A stretch of 51,162 nt of DNA, from assembly GCA_020025825.1 (NCBI GenBank), contig JAHHRL010000012.1, forward strand, positions 1 through 51,162, given 5' to 3'. Positions within the stretch are counted from its first letter, which is position 1, and every line of letters starts with the position of its first letter. The notes beneath the pieces were generated by a model. It was not told the DNA's origin, did no database searches, and saw only the letters and a program-made list of their open reading frames with translations. Of the stretch, positions 6,892 through 15,955 are shown in pieces. Both the position numbers and the translations under genes were made by a program. This DNA is from Faecalibacterium sp. (GTDB taxonomy: Bacteria; Bacillota; Clostridia; Oscillospirales; Ruminococcaceae).

Positions 6892-8436
6892 ATGAATATC
6901 CAACGAGCAAAACAAGAAATTACGAACACAGTTCGTGCCTATTTGACCAAGGACGACCAAGGCCAGTATACAATTCCTGCGCTGCGGCAGCGCCCCATTT
7001 TGCTGATGGGCCCTCCGGGCATTGGCAAAACCCAAATCATGGAACAGGTCGCCCGTGAATGCGGTGTTGCACTGGTATCCTATACCATCACGCATCACAC
7101 CCGCCAGAGCGCTGTTGGTCTGCCCTTTATCCGTCAGCGTACCTATGACGGTAAGGATTACTCCGTTACCGAGTACACCATGAGCGAAATCATTGCAAGC
7201 GTATACGAAACCATGGAGCGCACCGGCCTTTCAGAGGGTATCCTGTTCATCGACGAAATTAACTGTGTATCCGAAACGCTGGCTCCCACAATGCTTCAGT
7301 TTTTGCAGGCAAAACGCTTTGGCAACCAGAGTGTACCTGCCGGCTGGGTAATTGCTGCTGCCGGCAATCCGCCTGAGTACAACAAGAGCGTACGTGATTT
7401 CGACGTGGTTACCCTTGACCGTGTAAAGCGCATGGACATCGAGCCGGACTACCCTGCTTTCAAGGCCTATGCACGTGCTGCACGCCTGCATCCCGCTATT
7501 TTGTCTTATCTGGAACTGCACACCGACCACTTCTATCAGATTCAGGCAGATGTGGACGGTACCCAGTTTGTTACCGCCCGTGGCTGGGAGGATTTGTCCG
7601 AGCTGCTGTACACTTACCAAAAGCTGGGTATCACCGCTGACGAAGAAGTCGTGCATCAATATTTGCAGCATCACCGTATTGCAGAGGACTTTTCCGCTTA
7701 TCTGGATTTGTATCAGAAGTATCAGGACGACTACGGCATTGAAGAAATCCTGAATGGCAACGCTCCTTCTACTGTTTTTGCACGCCTGCTGCGTGCACCT
7801 TTCGACGAGCGTTTGGCTTTGGTCAGCCTGCTGCTGTCCGGCTTGACCAACAAATTCCAGGCAAGTGCCGCTGCCGGTGCTTTGGCTGACGCCGCCTTTG
7901 CCTTTATTAAGGAATACCACAGCCGTTTGGAAAACACCCCTGCGCCCCTTGCAGAAGAAACCGCCAATATCCCTGTGCAGGTTTTACAGGACATGGTTGC
8001 CGAGCATCAGACCGACTACGAGATGAAGCTGGCTGCCGGCCTGTTAGACCGTGACAGCGCCGCTGCCGGCCGCAAGCTGAACGACCTCCTTGCCGATTGG
8101 GTCAAGATGCTTGAGCAGGAAAATCCCGAAAACGGCATGGCTGCCCTGCCGCTGCTGAAATCCGCATTTGCACCTTTGGCTCAGGAGCGTACCCGTACCG
8201 AGGACCTTGCCGGCGCTGCATTGGAGTTTGCTTTTGACTTTATGGAGCAGGCTTTTGGTGCCGGACAGGAGATGGTTGTATTTGTTACCGAGCTGACCCT
8301 TTCTCCGCTGGCACAGCAGTATATTACGGAAAATGGCTGCGACCGCTATTTCAACTACAACCGCACTTTACTTTTAGACAGCCGCAAGGCTGCTTTGCAG
8401 GCAGAGCTTTTGGCTGACGATATGCGCAACCAGTAA
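6892..8436 (+). CDS. MoxR-type AAA+ ATPase
   Basis: A 514-residue ATPase. Walker A is GPPGIGKT (residues 40-47) and Walker B ILFIDE (117-122); sensor-like AAGNPPEYNKS follows, and VTLDRVKRMDIEPDY matches the MoxR/dynein-like AAA_5 family. The AAA core covers about residues 30-250. The remaining 260 residues are a helical C-terminal extension, longer than in typical ~330-residue MoxR proteins. MoxR ATPases remodel or mature target proteins together with a VWA partner, here encoded directly upstream. The operon ends at a strong bidirectional terminator. The target is unknown. Confidence 0.92.
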   Translation: MNIQRAKQEITNTVRAYLTKDDQGQYTIPALRQRPILLMGPPGIGKTQIMEQVARECGVALVSYTITHHTRQSAVGLPFIRQRTYDGKDYSVTEYTMSEIIASVYETMERTGLSEGILFIDEINCVSETLAPTMLQFLQAKRFGNQSVPAGWVIAAAGNPPEYNKSVRDFDVVTLDRVKRMDIEPDYPAFKAYARAARLHPAILSYLELHTDHFYQIQADVDGTQFVTARGWEDLSELLYTYQKLGITADEEVVHQYLQHHRIAEDFSAYLDLYQKYQDDYGIEEILNGNAPSTVFARLLRAPFDERLALVSLLLSGLTNKFQASAAAGALADAAFAFIKEYHSRLENTPAPLAEETANIPVQVLQDMVAEHQTDYEMKLAAGLLDRDSAAAGRKLNDLLADWVKMLEQENPENGMAALPLLKSAFAPLAQERTRTEDLAGAALEFAFDFMEQAFGAGQEMVVFVTELTLSPLAQQYITENGCDRYFNYNRTLLLDSRKAALQAELLADDMRNQ

Positions 8437-8460
8437 TATCCGCCATTGCGCACCATAAAC

Positions 8461-8496
8461 AAAAATCCCCTGACACCAAAATGTCAGGGGATTTTT
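8461..8496. terminator. Bidirectional terminator between MoxR unit and atp operon
   Basis: A 15-bp stem, AAAAATCCCCTGACA and its complement, around CCAAAA, with A-run on the left and T-run on the right. It serves the converging MoxR and atpC transcripts. Confidence 0.88.
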
Positions 8497-8514
8497 TATT
8501 ACGTTTACACCGGG

Positions 8515-8916
8515 TTATCGAGCCACACTTGTACGCACCAAAGCACGCTTCAGGCGGGCCTGCGCCAACTCCAGCTCACGGGCATCCAAATCGCTTCCAT
8601 GTGCAAGCATCTCTTCTGCACGCTCTTTGGAAGCTTCGGCACGTGCCTTATCGATGTCTTCTGCCCATTCCCAGGTAGTAGCCATCAAATGCACCTTACC
8701 GCCCAGCACGCTGAGCATACCGCCCATGCAGGCTGCATAGCGTTTTTCACCATCCACAATAATATGAGCACTGCCCATACCAATTGCGGTACAGTAATCA
8801 CAGTGGCGTGCCATAATTGCAATGTCGCCGTCAATGGTACGGCAGCACACTCGCTCTGCTTCGCCCTCATAAATCAGGCCGTCCGGCGTTACGATTTCCA
8901 GAGAGAAGCGTTCCAT
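8515..8916 (-). CDS. atpC: F-type ATP synthase epsilon subunit
   Basis: A 133-residue subunit of the F1 central stalk. The N-terminal beta sandwich begins FSLEIVTPDGLIYEGEAERV, typical of AtpC, and the C-terminal helical hairpin (EEMLAHGSDLDARELELAQARLKRAL) is present, so the inhibitory helices may be functional. It is the last gene of the atp operon, three bases after atpD, and ends just before a bidirectional terminator. Confidence 0.95.
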   Translation of the reverse strand: MERFSLEIVTPDGLIYEGEAERVCCRTIDGDIAIMARHCDYCTAIGMGSAHIIVDGEKRYAACMGGMLSVLGGKVHLMATTWEWAEDIDKARAEASKERAEEMLAHGSDLDARELELAQARLKRALVRTSVAR

Positions 8917-8919
8917 AGC

Positions 8920-10326
8920 TTACTCCTTTGCCTTCTGGGCCTCTGCCTTGGCAAACACATCGTCGATGGTGCCAACCAGCAGGAAACAGCTTTCGGGGAT
9001 ATCGTCGCATTCGCCGTCCAGAATCATCTTAAAGCCACGAATGGTCTCCTTCAGGGGCACGTAGCTGCCGGGGATACCGGTAAACTGCTCTGCCACGTGG
9101 AAGCTCTGAGACAGGAAACGCTGCACCTTACGTGCACGGTTAACTGTCATCTTATCCTCTTCGCTCAACTCGTCCATACCCATGATGGCGATGATGTCCT
9201 GCAGCTCCTTATAGCGCTGCAGCACACGCTGCACAGCACGAGCAACATCGTAGTGCTCCTGACCCACGATTTCGGGTGCCAGGATACGGCTGCTGGACTC
9301 CAGCGGGTCAACAGCAGGGTAAATACCCTGAGATGCAATCTCACGGCTCAAAACCGTCTGTGCATCCAAGTGGGTAAAGGTTGTTGCAGGTGCCGGGTCA
9401 GTCAAGTCGTCGGCAGGCACGTAAACGGCCTGAACAGAGGTGATAGAGCCCTTGCGGGTAGAAGTAATACGCTCCTGCAAAGCGCCCATTTCGGTTGCCA
9501 GAGTGGGCTGGTAGCCAACAGCGGAAGGCATACGGCCCAGCAGTGCGGAAACCTCAGAGCCTGCCTGCGTAAAGCGGAAGATGTTATCAATAAACAGCAG
9601 CACGTCCTGATTCTTCACATCACGGAAGTACTCTGCCATGGTCAGGCCGGACAGTGCAACACGCATACGTGCTCCTGGGGGCTCATTCATCTGACCAAAG
9701 ACCAAAGCGGTTTTGTTGATAACGCCGCTCTCGGTCATTTCACCGTACAGGTCGTTACCCTCACGGGTACGCTCGCCGACACCGGTAAAGACGGAATAAC
9801 CGTTGTGCTCAGTAGCAATGTTATAAATCAGCTCCTGAATCAGAACGGTCTTGCCAACACCTGCACCGCCGAACAAACCGATTTTACCACCCTTTGCGTA
9901 GGGGCAAATCAGGTCAACAACCTTGATGCCGGTTTCCAGAATCTCGGTGGTAGACTGCTGCTCGTCGTAAGCAGGAGCAGCACGGTGGATAGACCAGTAC
10001 TCCTCTGCTTTCGGTGCGGGTTTGTTATCAACAGGCTCGCCCAGCAGGTTAAACACACGGCCCAGGCAGCAATCGCCAACGGGCACCTGAATGGACGTGC
10101 CGGTATCCAGTGCTTCTGCACCACGTACCAGGCCGTCGGTGCTGTTCATAGCAATGCAGCGTGCCACGTTATCGCCGATATGCTGGGCAACTTCGACAAT
10201 CAGCTTTTCGCCTGCATTGTCAATCTCCAGTGCGTTCAGCAGGTCCGGCAGCTGGCCGTCTGCAAACTGGATGTCCAGAACCGGGCCCATGACCTGAATC
10301 ACATGGCCCACATTTCCCTTGGACAT
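8920..10326 (-). CDS. atpD: F-type ATP synthase beta subunit
   Basis: A 468-residue catalytic subunit of F1. The P-loop GGAGVGKT is at residues 153-160; GERTREGNDLYGEM and LLFIDNIFRFTQAGSEVSALLGRMPSAVGYQPTL-type motifs carry the catalytic glutamate and Walker B residues. Length and order agree with the family (about 465-480). It lies between atpG and atpC. An antisense open frame of 742 codons covers this gene only because of codon bias. Confidence 0.98.
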   Translation of the reverse strand: MSKGNVGHVIQVMGPVLDIQFADGQLPDLLNALEIDNAGEKLIVEVAQHIGDNVARCIAMNSTDGLVRGAEALDTGTSIQVPVGDCCLGRVFNLLGEPVDNKPAPKAEEYWSIHRAAPAYDEQQSTTEILETGIKVVDLICPYAKGGKIGLFGGAGVGKTVLIQELIYNIATEHNGYSVFTGVGERTREGNDLYGEMTESGVINKTALVFGQMNEPPGARMRVALSGLTMAEYFRDVKNQDVLLFIDNIFRFTQAGSEVSALLGRMPSAVGYQPTLATEMGALQERITSTRKGSITSVQAVYVPADDLTDPAPATTFTHLDAQTVLSREIASQGIYPAVDPLESSSRILAPEIVGQEHYDVARAVQRVLQRYKELQDIIAIMGMDELSEEDKMTVNRARKVQRFLSQSFHVAEQFTGIPGSYVPLKETIRGFKMILDGECDDIPESCFLLVGTIDDVFAKAEAQKAKE

Positions 10327-10359
10327 GGACTACACTCCTTTTTTGTAAATCTTTTGGTT

Positions 10360-11220
10360 TTATTGCTCGGCACCTGCCACAATTTCCGTAATTTCCTGGG
10401 TAATTGCGGCCTGACGAGCACGGTTGTAATACAAATTCAGTCGATCAATCATCTCGCCGGCGTTCTTTGTAGCAGAATCCATTGCGGTACGGCGAGCAGC
10501 AAGCTCACTTGCCACAGACTCGCACATTGCGCCGTAGATGATACCGGAAATATACTCCGGAATAATCTCGTTGAACACAGTTTCGCTGTCCGGCTCGTAC
10601 AGAATCAAAGAATGGTTGCTGCGTGCAGCCTCTTTTTCTTCCTCGGTGGGGGCAGTGAAGGGCAACACCTTTAGTGTTGCGGGGCTTTGGCTCAGCATCG
10701 AAACAAAGTTGGTATACACAACATAAATTTCGTCAAACGCACCTGCAAGGTACTGTTCGCTCAAAATGCGAGCCATTTCAAAGCAATCGCTTACAGAAAG
10801 ATCGGCAACTTCGCCGAACGCGGTGCTGACCACCGCAATGCCTTTATGCTGGTAAAGCTCCAGCGCCTTTTTGCCTACGGGCAGCACGCAGTAGTTTTTG
10901 CCTTCTGCGTGGGCTGCCACCATTTTAAACACGTTAGAGTTATAGCCGCCTGCCAAACCACGGTCGCCTGCAATAATTACATAGCAGGTATTTTTAACCG
11001 GGCGCTCTTTTACATAAGGACTTGTAAACTCCCGGTTGGAAGCTGCAATGTCCGTCAGCGTTTTATGCAGGGTTGTAAAATAAGGGCGGCTGTTTTCTAC
11101 GCGTTCTTTTGCACGGCGCAATTTAGAGGACGCCACCAGCTCCATGGCCTTGGTGATCTGCATGGTGCCTTGGACACTTTTAATCCGCAGCTTGATATCC
11201 TTCATGGAGCCTGCTGCCAT
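10360..11220 (-). CDS. atpG: F-type ATP synthase gamma subunit
   Basis: A 286-residue rotor shaft of F1. The N-terminal helix MKDIKLRIKSVQGTMQITKAMELVASSKLRRAKE and the C-terminal helix ATKNAGEMIDRLNLYYNRARQAAITQEITEIVAGA are the two coiled-coil ends conserved in AtpG. The central Rossmann-like part contains VIIAGDRGLAGGYNSNVFK. It sits 12 bases after atpA and 33 bases before atpD. Confidence 0.97.
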   Translation of the reverse strand: MAAGSMKDIKLRIKSVQGTMQITKAMELVASSKLRRAKERVENSRPYFTTLHKTLTDIAASNREFTSPYVKERPVKNTCYVIIAGDRGLAGGYNSNVFKMVAAHAEGKNYCVLPVGKKALELYQHKGIAVVSTAFGEVADLSVSDCFEMARILSEQYLAGAFDEIYVVYTNFVSMLSQSPATLKVLPFTAPTEEEKEAARSNHSLILYEPDSETVFNEIIPEYISGIIYGAMCESVASELAARRTAMDSATKNAGEMIDRLNLYYNRARQAAITQEITEIVAGAEQ

Positions 11221-11232
11221 GCTTGTTCCTCC

Positions 11233-12753
11233 TTAGTGCGCTTTACAAAAGTTTGCAGTATAATCTGCCAGCGCTGCTTTCAGTTTATCTTCGGTTTCCG
11301 TATCCAGCTTACCGGTTTCACGAATAATCTGCATAACCTCTGCCAAAGCAGCATCGTTATCTGCTGCATTGTACAGGCCCACTTCGTACTCGTGAACATC
11401 TGCAACCTGCACATTCTTCAGGTAGCCGTTGATGGTAGCGTACAGAATTGCAATCTGCTTTTCTACCTCAACAGGTGCACTGCGGTTCTGCTTCAGCACT
11501 TCCACAATACGTGCACCCTGTGCCAAACGTGCCTTGGTATCGGCATCCAAGTCAGAGCCGAACTGTGCAAAGCCCTGCAACTCACGGTACTGGGAGTACA
11601 GCAGCTTCAAAGTACCGGCAACCTTCTTCATAGCCTTAATCTGTGCGTTGCCACCAACACGGGAAACAGAAATACCCGGGTTAACAGCCGGCATAATGCC
11701 GCTGTGGAACAGCTCAGTTTCCAAGAAGATCTGACCGTCGGTAATGGAAATAACGTTTGTGGGGATATAAGCGGAAACGTCACCTGCCTGTGTTTCGATG
11801 ATGGGCAGTGCGGTCAAACTACCGCCGCCCAGCTCGTCGCTCAGCTTAGCTGCACGCTCCAGCAAACGGGAGTGCAGGTAGAAAACGTCGCCGGGGTATG
11901 CTTCACGTCCCGGGGGACGACGAATCAGCAGAGACAGTGCACGGTAAGCAACAGCGTGCTTGGACAAGTCATCGTAAACAACCAGCACGTGCTTGCCCTT
12001 GTACATAAAGTATTCGCCCATAGCGCAGCCTGCGTAGGGAGCGATATACTGCAAGGGAGCCATTTCGGATGCGGTAGCGGATACAACGATGGTGTAATCC
12101 ATTGCGCCGCCGGCTTCCAAAGTCTGCACCAGGTTTGCAACGGTAGAACGCTTCTGACCGATTGCAACGTAGATGCAGATAACGTCTTTGCCCTTCTGGT
12201 TCAGGATGGTATCGGTTGCGATAACAGTCTTACCAGTCTGGCGGTCACCGATAATCAGCTCACGCTGACCACGGCCGATAGGAATCATAGAGTCGATAGC
12301 CTTGATACCGGTCTGCAAAGGCTCAGTAACGGGCTTACGCTCGATAATGCCGGGTGCTTTGGTTTCGATGGGGCGGAACTCGCTGGTAGCAATGGGGCCC
12401 TTGCCGTCAATCGGCTGACCCAGTGCGTTGACGACACGGCCAATCATAGCCTCGCCAACGGGAACGGAAACGACCTTGCCGGTACGCTTTACCGTGCTGC
12501 CCTCTTTGATGCCCTCATCGGTACCCAACAAAACGATGGAAACGGAATTTTCCTCCAAGTTTTGTGCCATGCCATATTCGCCGTTTTCGAACTGTACCAG
12601 TTCGCCGGCCATACACTTATCCAGGCCGCTGGCCCGAGCAATGCCGTCACCCACCAGGATGACCGAACCCGTTTCGCTCTGCTCGATAGCATTGCCGTAG
12701 TGCTTGATTTGAGCACGGATGATCTTGGAGATCTCTTCAGGTTTCAGTTGCAT
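11233..12753 (-). CDS. atpA: F-type ATP synthase alpha subunit
   Basis: A 506-residue regulatory subunit of F1. The P-loop is GDRQTGKT at residues 169-176; downstream YDDLSKHAVAYR and RRPPGREAYPGDVFYLHSRLLERAA are diagnostic of AtpA. The frame is open further upstream, but MQLKPEEISKIIRAQIKHY matches the usual family N-terminus, so I placed the start at 12753; the ribosome binding site there is weak (GGTG), and translation may depend on coupling to atpH 46 bases upstream. Confidence 0.96.
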   Translation of the reverse strand: MQLKPEEISKIIRAQIKHYGNAIEQSETGSVILVGDGIARASGLDKCMAGELVQFENGEYGMAQNLEENSVSIVLLGTDEGIKEGSTVKRTGKVVSVPVGEAMIGRVVNALGQPIDGKGPIATSEFRPIETKAPGIIERKPVTEPLQTGIKAIDSMIPIGRGQRELIIGDRQTGKTVIATDTILNQKGKDVICIYVAIGQKRSTVANLVQTLEAGGAMDYTIVVSATASEMAPLQYIAPYAGCAMGEYFMYKGKHVLVVYDDLSKHAVAYRALSLLIRRPPGREAYPGDVFYLHSRLLERAAKLSDELGGGSLTALPIIETQAGDVSAYIPTNVISITDGQIFLETELFHSGIMPAVNPGISVSRVGGNAQIKAMKKVAGTLKLLYSQYRELQGFAQFGSDLDADTKARLAQGARIVEVLKQNRSAPVEVEKQIAILYATINGYLKNVQVADVHEYEVGLYNAADNDAALAEVMQIIRETGKLDTETEDKLKAALADYTANFCKAH

Positions 12754-12799
12754 CTTTGTGTTTTCACCACTCAATTCTACAAATTTTGGTTTTGATACA

Positions 12800-13339
12800 T
12801 TACAATACTGCGCTTGCAATGCTGCGGCGCAGTGCGTCCAGGCGAGCCTGAACTGTGCCATCCATACGGGCGCCCTCCATATCCAAACGGATACCGCCCA
12901 AAACGCTGGGGTCTACTTTTGTTTCCAGTTGAACTGTCTTTCCCGTCATGGCACACAGCTTTGCCTCCAGATGCGCACGATTTTCCTCGGAGAGGGGCAC
13001 AGCAGCAATTGCCGTAGCCTCTACGATGCCGTGTGCATCATTGTAGCGCAGCCGATACTCCCGTGCACAGCCACGCAGCTCACGCAGGGTGCCGTTTTCG
13101 CACAGGATTTTCATAAAATTCACCACATAAGGATGGACCTGATTTGCAAACGCTTCGTCAATTAAGCCGCAGCGCTCCTTTTTTGGCAGGTTGGGCATAC
13201 TGAGCAGATGCAGATAATCGGGGTTTTCGGCCATAATTTTGGCGCAGCCCTCCACATCGTTCAGAATGTCCTGCTCCAGGCCTTCCTCAGCAGCTAAGTC
13301 ATACAGACTTCCGCCATAGCGTTTGGCCGTTTCGGTCAT
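12800..13339 (-). CDS. atpH: F-type ATP synthase delta subunit
   Basis: A 179-residue peripheral stalk subunit (OSCP family) joining F1 to the b subunit. The helical N-terminal domain (AKRYGGSLYDLAAEEGLEQDILNDVE) and the C-terminal part with VEATAIAAVPLSEENRAHLEAKL and DPSVLGGIRLDMEGARMDGTVQARLDALRR are as expected. Its ATG overlaps the atpF stop by four bases, indicating translational coupling. Confidence 0.95.
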   Translation of the reverse strand: MTETAKRYGGSLYDLAAEEGLEQDILNDVEGCAKIMAENPDYLHLLSMPNLPKKERCGLIDEAFANQVHPYVVNFMKILCENGTLRELRGCAREYRLRYNDAHGIVEATAIAAVPLSEENRAHLEAKLCAMTGKTVQLETKVDPSVLGGIRLDMEGARMDGTVQARLDALRRSIASAVL

Positions 13340-13842
13340 TCTGTTTCACCCACGTTCTTGATGAATTCATCGATCAAAGCTTGATGGTCCTTCTGGTTGA
13401 TTTCACGCTCAACAACTTTGGAGGCAATCTCCATAGCCATATCGCCGATTTCGTCCTTGACCTGATTGATAGCCTTCTTCTTTTCCAAGGCAATATCTTC
13501 CTGAGCCTTTTCCTTCAGCTTTGCAGCTGCGGTGCGTGCTTCGCCCACGATGGCGTCGCTGCGCACAGCGGCAGTTTTTTGGGCAGCAGCAACAATATCG
13601 TTTGCCTCTGCCTTTGCGCTGGCCAGGTTCTGCTCATACTCTGCTTTCAAAGCCTGTGCGTCCTGGTTTGCCTTTTGCGCATCGGCAATCTCAGCGTCTG
13701 CAATTGCTTTGCGCTCATTCAGAACCTTTTGCACGGGCTCAAGCAAAAACTTTTTCAGGATCACAAGCTGGATCATCAGGTTACAGAGCTGGACAACAAA
13801 TGTGCCCGGATCTACCGTGATCAAAGCCTGATACAGATTCAT
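13336..13842 (-). CDS. atpF: F-type ATP synthase b subunit
   Basis: A 168-residue peripheral stalk subunit: one membrane helix near the N-terminus (FVVQLCNLMIQLVILKKFLL) followed by a long, charged, alanine-rich coiled coil (RKAIADAEIADAQKANQDAQALKAEYEQ...). A single b-type gene is present, so the stalk is probably a homodimer. It lies between atpE and atpH and overlaps the latter by four bases. Confidence 0.95.
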   Translation of the reverse strand: MNLYQALITVDPGTFVVQLCNLMIQLVILKKFLLEPVQKVLNERKAIADAEIADAQKANQDAQALKAEYEQNLASAKAEANDIVAAAQKTAAVRSDAIVGEARTAAAKLKEKAQEDIALEKKKAINQVKDEIGDMAMEIASKVVEREINQKDHQALIDEFIKNVGETE

Positions 13843-13887
13843 GTGTCTTTTCCTCCTGTCTTTGGGTTTCTCCTTCAGGAGCCTGCT

Positions 13888-14169
13888 TTACTGCAGATAG
13901 TTCATGAACATACCGGGAGCCAGGAAGATCAGCAGCAGGCCGGTAACGAAACCGTAAATACCGGTGGTCTCAGACAATGCAATACCCAAAATCATGGTGC
14001 TGGTAACTTCGCTCTTGCACTCGGGCTGACGGCCGACTGCCTCACAAGCAGCTGCAGCACAGTTGCCTTCACCAATACCAGGGCCGATACCTGCAATCAG
14101 AGCTGCACCAGCGCCGATGCCACAACCAGCCAGAGCGATACCACGTGCTAAAAACTGAAAATCGGTCAT
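13888..14169 (-). CDS. atpE: F-type ATP synthase c subunit with two-carboxylate (sodium-type) ion site
   Basis: A 93-residue proteolipid of two membrane helices that forms the rotor ring. Helix 1 has GIGPGIGEG (E34) before the RQP loop (R47-Q48-P49), and helix 2 has LSETTGIY (E67, T68, T69, Y72). Known sodium-binding c subunits use Q32, E65, S66, T67 and Y70; this protein, shifted by two, has E in place of Q32 and T in place of S66. The E32/E65 pair is the two-carboxylate motif described for Fusobacterium nucleatum, which binds sodium. Coupling ion here is therefore predicted to be Na+, though not proven. Confidence 0.95.
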   Translation of the reverse strand: MTDFQFLARGIALAGCGIGAGAALIAGIGPGIGEGNCAAAACEAVGRQPECKSEVTSTMILGIALSETTGIYGFVTGLLLIFLAPGMFMNYLQ

Positions 14170-14219
14170 AATAATAGTCCTCCAAAAATTTTTTCAATTG
14201 TTGAAATCCGGCAGGCGCA

Positions 14220-15122
14220 TTATGCGTCGTCGCCGGCAGCTTGTTTGATGAACAATGTTGTCAGGGTACAGAAGATAAATGCCTGGATGCATCCGCCGAA
14301 CCAGTCGAAATACAAACCGGTAATAGCAGGTACACCAATATCCAGCCAGGGGATAGCGGTTGTAATGCCGCCAACACCGGGCAGCTGGCTTAAGGCAGAC
14401 AGTCCGCCCAAGGCCGTTAACACAACACCAAAAATTTTGCTGGGCAGCTTATGCTTTTTAAAGCCGCGAACCAGCAGCAGTACACCAAGCACGATAAAGG
14501 CTGCCGCAATCATAATGCTGGAGCCAAGGGCGCCAAACAATGCGTTGTTTGCCGCTGCCAGTGCTGCATAAATCAGGGTTGCAATAACTGTACCGGACAG
14601 GATGTTGCCAAAGTGACGGAACGACATACTTACCGGAGTAAAGCACTCGCTCATCACGTTGATAGGCGCCAGAATAAACAAAGGTTCCAAGAAGCCTTTC
14701 AGGTAATTCAGCATACCGCCGGCAGTAATCTTATGATAAGTAATCAGTACGAAAACCACCACTGCCCATGCAAGCTCAGTATTCAGGTCTGCTGTCGGGC
14801 TCCAAATGCCAAATACACTGATTAGGTTACAGAACACACTCAAGGAGAAAATGGCACCCACAAGCGGGATATACTTATCAAAGTTGGGGCCCATATTTCC
14901 ACGAACGAACTTATTCAGCATTCCCACAATTGTTTCGGCCGCAGCCTGACGCTTGGAAATATGATCCACCTTCAGGTTATGGCCCAGCCACCATGCCAGA
15001 ATACCGGTGATTGCCATTACGATCCACGTAACCACCAAAGTCTGGGTAATTTTTAGTTCACCCAAAAGCGGCACATTGTGAATCACATACAGGATTTTTG
15101 CGCCATTCAGTGTTACATTCAT
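14220..15122 (-). CDS. atpB: F-type ATP synthase a subunit
   Basis: A 300-residue membrane stator subunit with about six helices. The essential arginine is R169 in MSFRHFGNILSGTVI, matching the S-x-R-x-F-G-N signature. The C-terminal segment WFGGCIQAFIFCTLTTLFI is the expected last helix. It overlaps the upstream AtpI-like gene by four bases (ATGA) and precedes atpE. With atpE it forms the ion path whose predicted ion is sodium. Confidence 0.95.
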   Translation of the reverse strand: MNVTLNGAKILYVIHNVPLLGELKITQTLVVTWIVMAITGILAWWLGHNLKVDHISKRQAAAETIVGMLNKFVRGNMGPNFDKYIPLVGAIFSLSVFCNLISVFGIWSPTADLNTELAWAVVVFVLITYHKITAGGMLNYLKGFLEPLFILAPINVMSECFTPVSMSFRHFGNILSGTVIATLIYAALAAANNALFGALGSSIMIAAAFIVLGVLLLVRGFKKHKLPSKIFGVVLTALGGLSALSQLPGVGGITTAIPWLDIGVPAITGLYFDWFGGCIQAFIFCTLTTLFIKQAAGDDA

Positions 15123-15619
15123 TCTTTGCTTTCACCTCCTTTGTCATCGTGCTCGACCACAAGCTCGCCTACAGGCGCAACGCTTTCGTCAACCGATACG
15201 TCCTCGCCTTTGGGCTGCTCCTTGCGATATTGCCCGGTTATTTGCAAATAGTAAATGGTTAAGCGGGGAAACAGCAGCGGAGCAATGCTTGCTACTGCTT
15301 GAAAGCTGGGTACTAAAATGGCCACCACAATCCATGCAGCTTGCAACAACATCCGCCTGTTGTAGGACAGTTGAATCTGCATACGGCGCTTTTTCTCGTC
15401 TTGCTGTGCCAAAGCCTTTTGGGTCATAACACAGATGCCGTAAAAGTTTGCCAATGCAACTGCACCGCCGCATAAACCGCCCAGAATAACACGATAGTCA
15501 AACGGGGCAAGGCCTACCATTCTCAACGCAGCAAATAAAACAAACATAATCGCAGTGCAAAGAGATACACCTGCTGTCATGCGTTTCATTTCATGCTTGG
15601 ATTCGGGTTGGAGTTTCAT
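15119..15619 (-). CDS. ATP synthase subunit I-like membrane protein
   Basis: A 166-residue protein with about four membrane helices (for example TAGVSLCTAIMFVLFAALRMVGL and MLLQAAWIVVAILVPSFQAVASIAPLLFPRL) and an acidic cytoplasmic tail. Size, topology and its place directly before atpB match AtpI (PF03899), a non-essential factor linked to c-ring assembly. I moved the start to MKLQPESKHE because GGAGGAAAAAG immediately precedes that ATG; the longer frame starting at 15682 lacks such a site. Confidence 0.8.
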   Translation of the reverse strand: MKLQPESKHEMKRMTAGVSLCTAIMFVLFAALRMVGLAPFDYRVILGGLCGGAVALANFYGICVMTQKALAQQDEKKRRMQIQLSYNRRMLLQAAWIVVAILVPSFQAVASIAPLLFPRLTIYYLQITGQYRKEQPKGEDVSVDESVAPVGELVVEHDDKGGESKE

Positions 15620-15644
15620 CTTTTTCCTCCATTTAGCTGTACTT

Positions 15645-15911
15645 TCAGCTATGTTTATTAAAGTAAACACGCTGTTTTTCATCTTTTTTAGGTTTTGCTT
15701 TATGCATTACCATTTTGCAGAACTTCCAAAAGCTCATTGCTCCGCAAGCAAGGCCAAGCGGCAAAAACAGCAAATACCATAAAGGCGATGCCCCTTTGCT
15801 GTTTACAAGCCAACTGCAAAACCAGGTTAAGCATACCGGTGGAACAAGCACCGACAAACCCAATTGTGTTAACCACACAAGATTTTCCATCGCACCAATC
15901 AGGTCTTTCAT
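15645..15911 (-). CDS. AtpZ-like small membrane protein, first gene of atp operon
   Basis: An 88-residue protein with two membrane helices (LTQLGLSVLVPPVCLTWFCSWLV and PLWYLLFLPLGLACGAMSFWKF) and a basic tail. This fits the AtpZ / putative F0F1-ATPase subunit family (PF09527) that often opens atp operons; a magnesium or calcium transport role has been proposed for AtpZ-AtpI. A GGGGAGGG site precedes the ATG, and the operon promoter lies just upstream. Identity is from size, topology and position. Confidence 0.7.
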   Translation of the reverse strand: MKDLIGAMENLVWLTQLGLSVLVPPVCLTWFCSWLVNSKGASPLWYLLFLPLGLACGAMSFWKFCKMVMHKAKPKKDEKQRVYFNKHS

Positions 15912-15955
15912 GGCAACCCTCCCCGTTTGCTAAAATGCATATCATCCACTGATTC

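Noticed and set aside
8446..10674. 742-codon open frame antisense to atpC-atpD
   Set aside because: Low-complexity composition and complete overlap with clearly real ATP synthase genes.
10687..12795. 702-codon open frame antisense to atpG-atpA
   Set aside because: Shadow of conserved genes; no start signals or recognisable domains.
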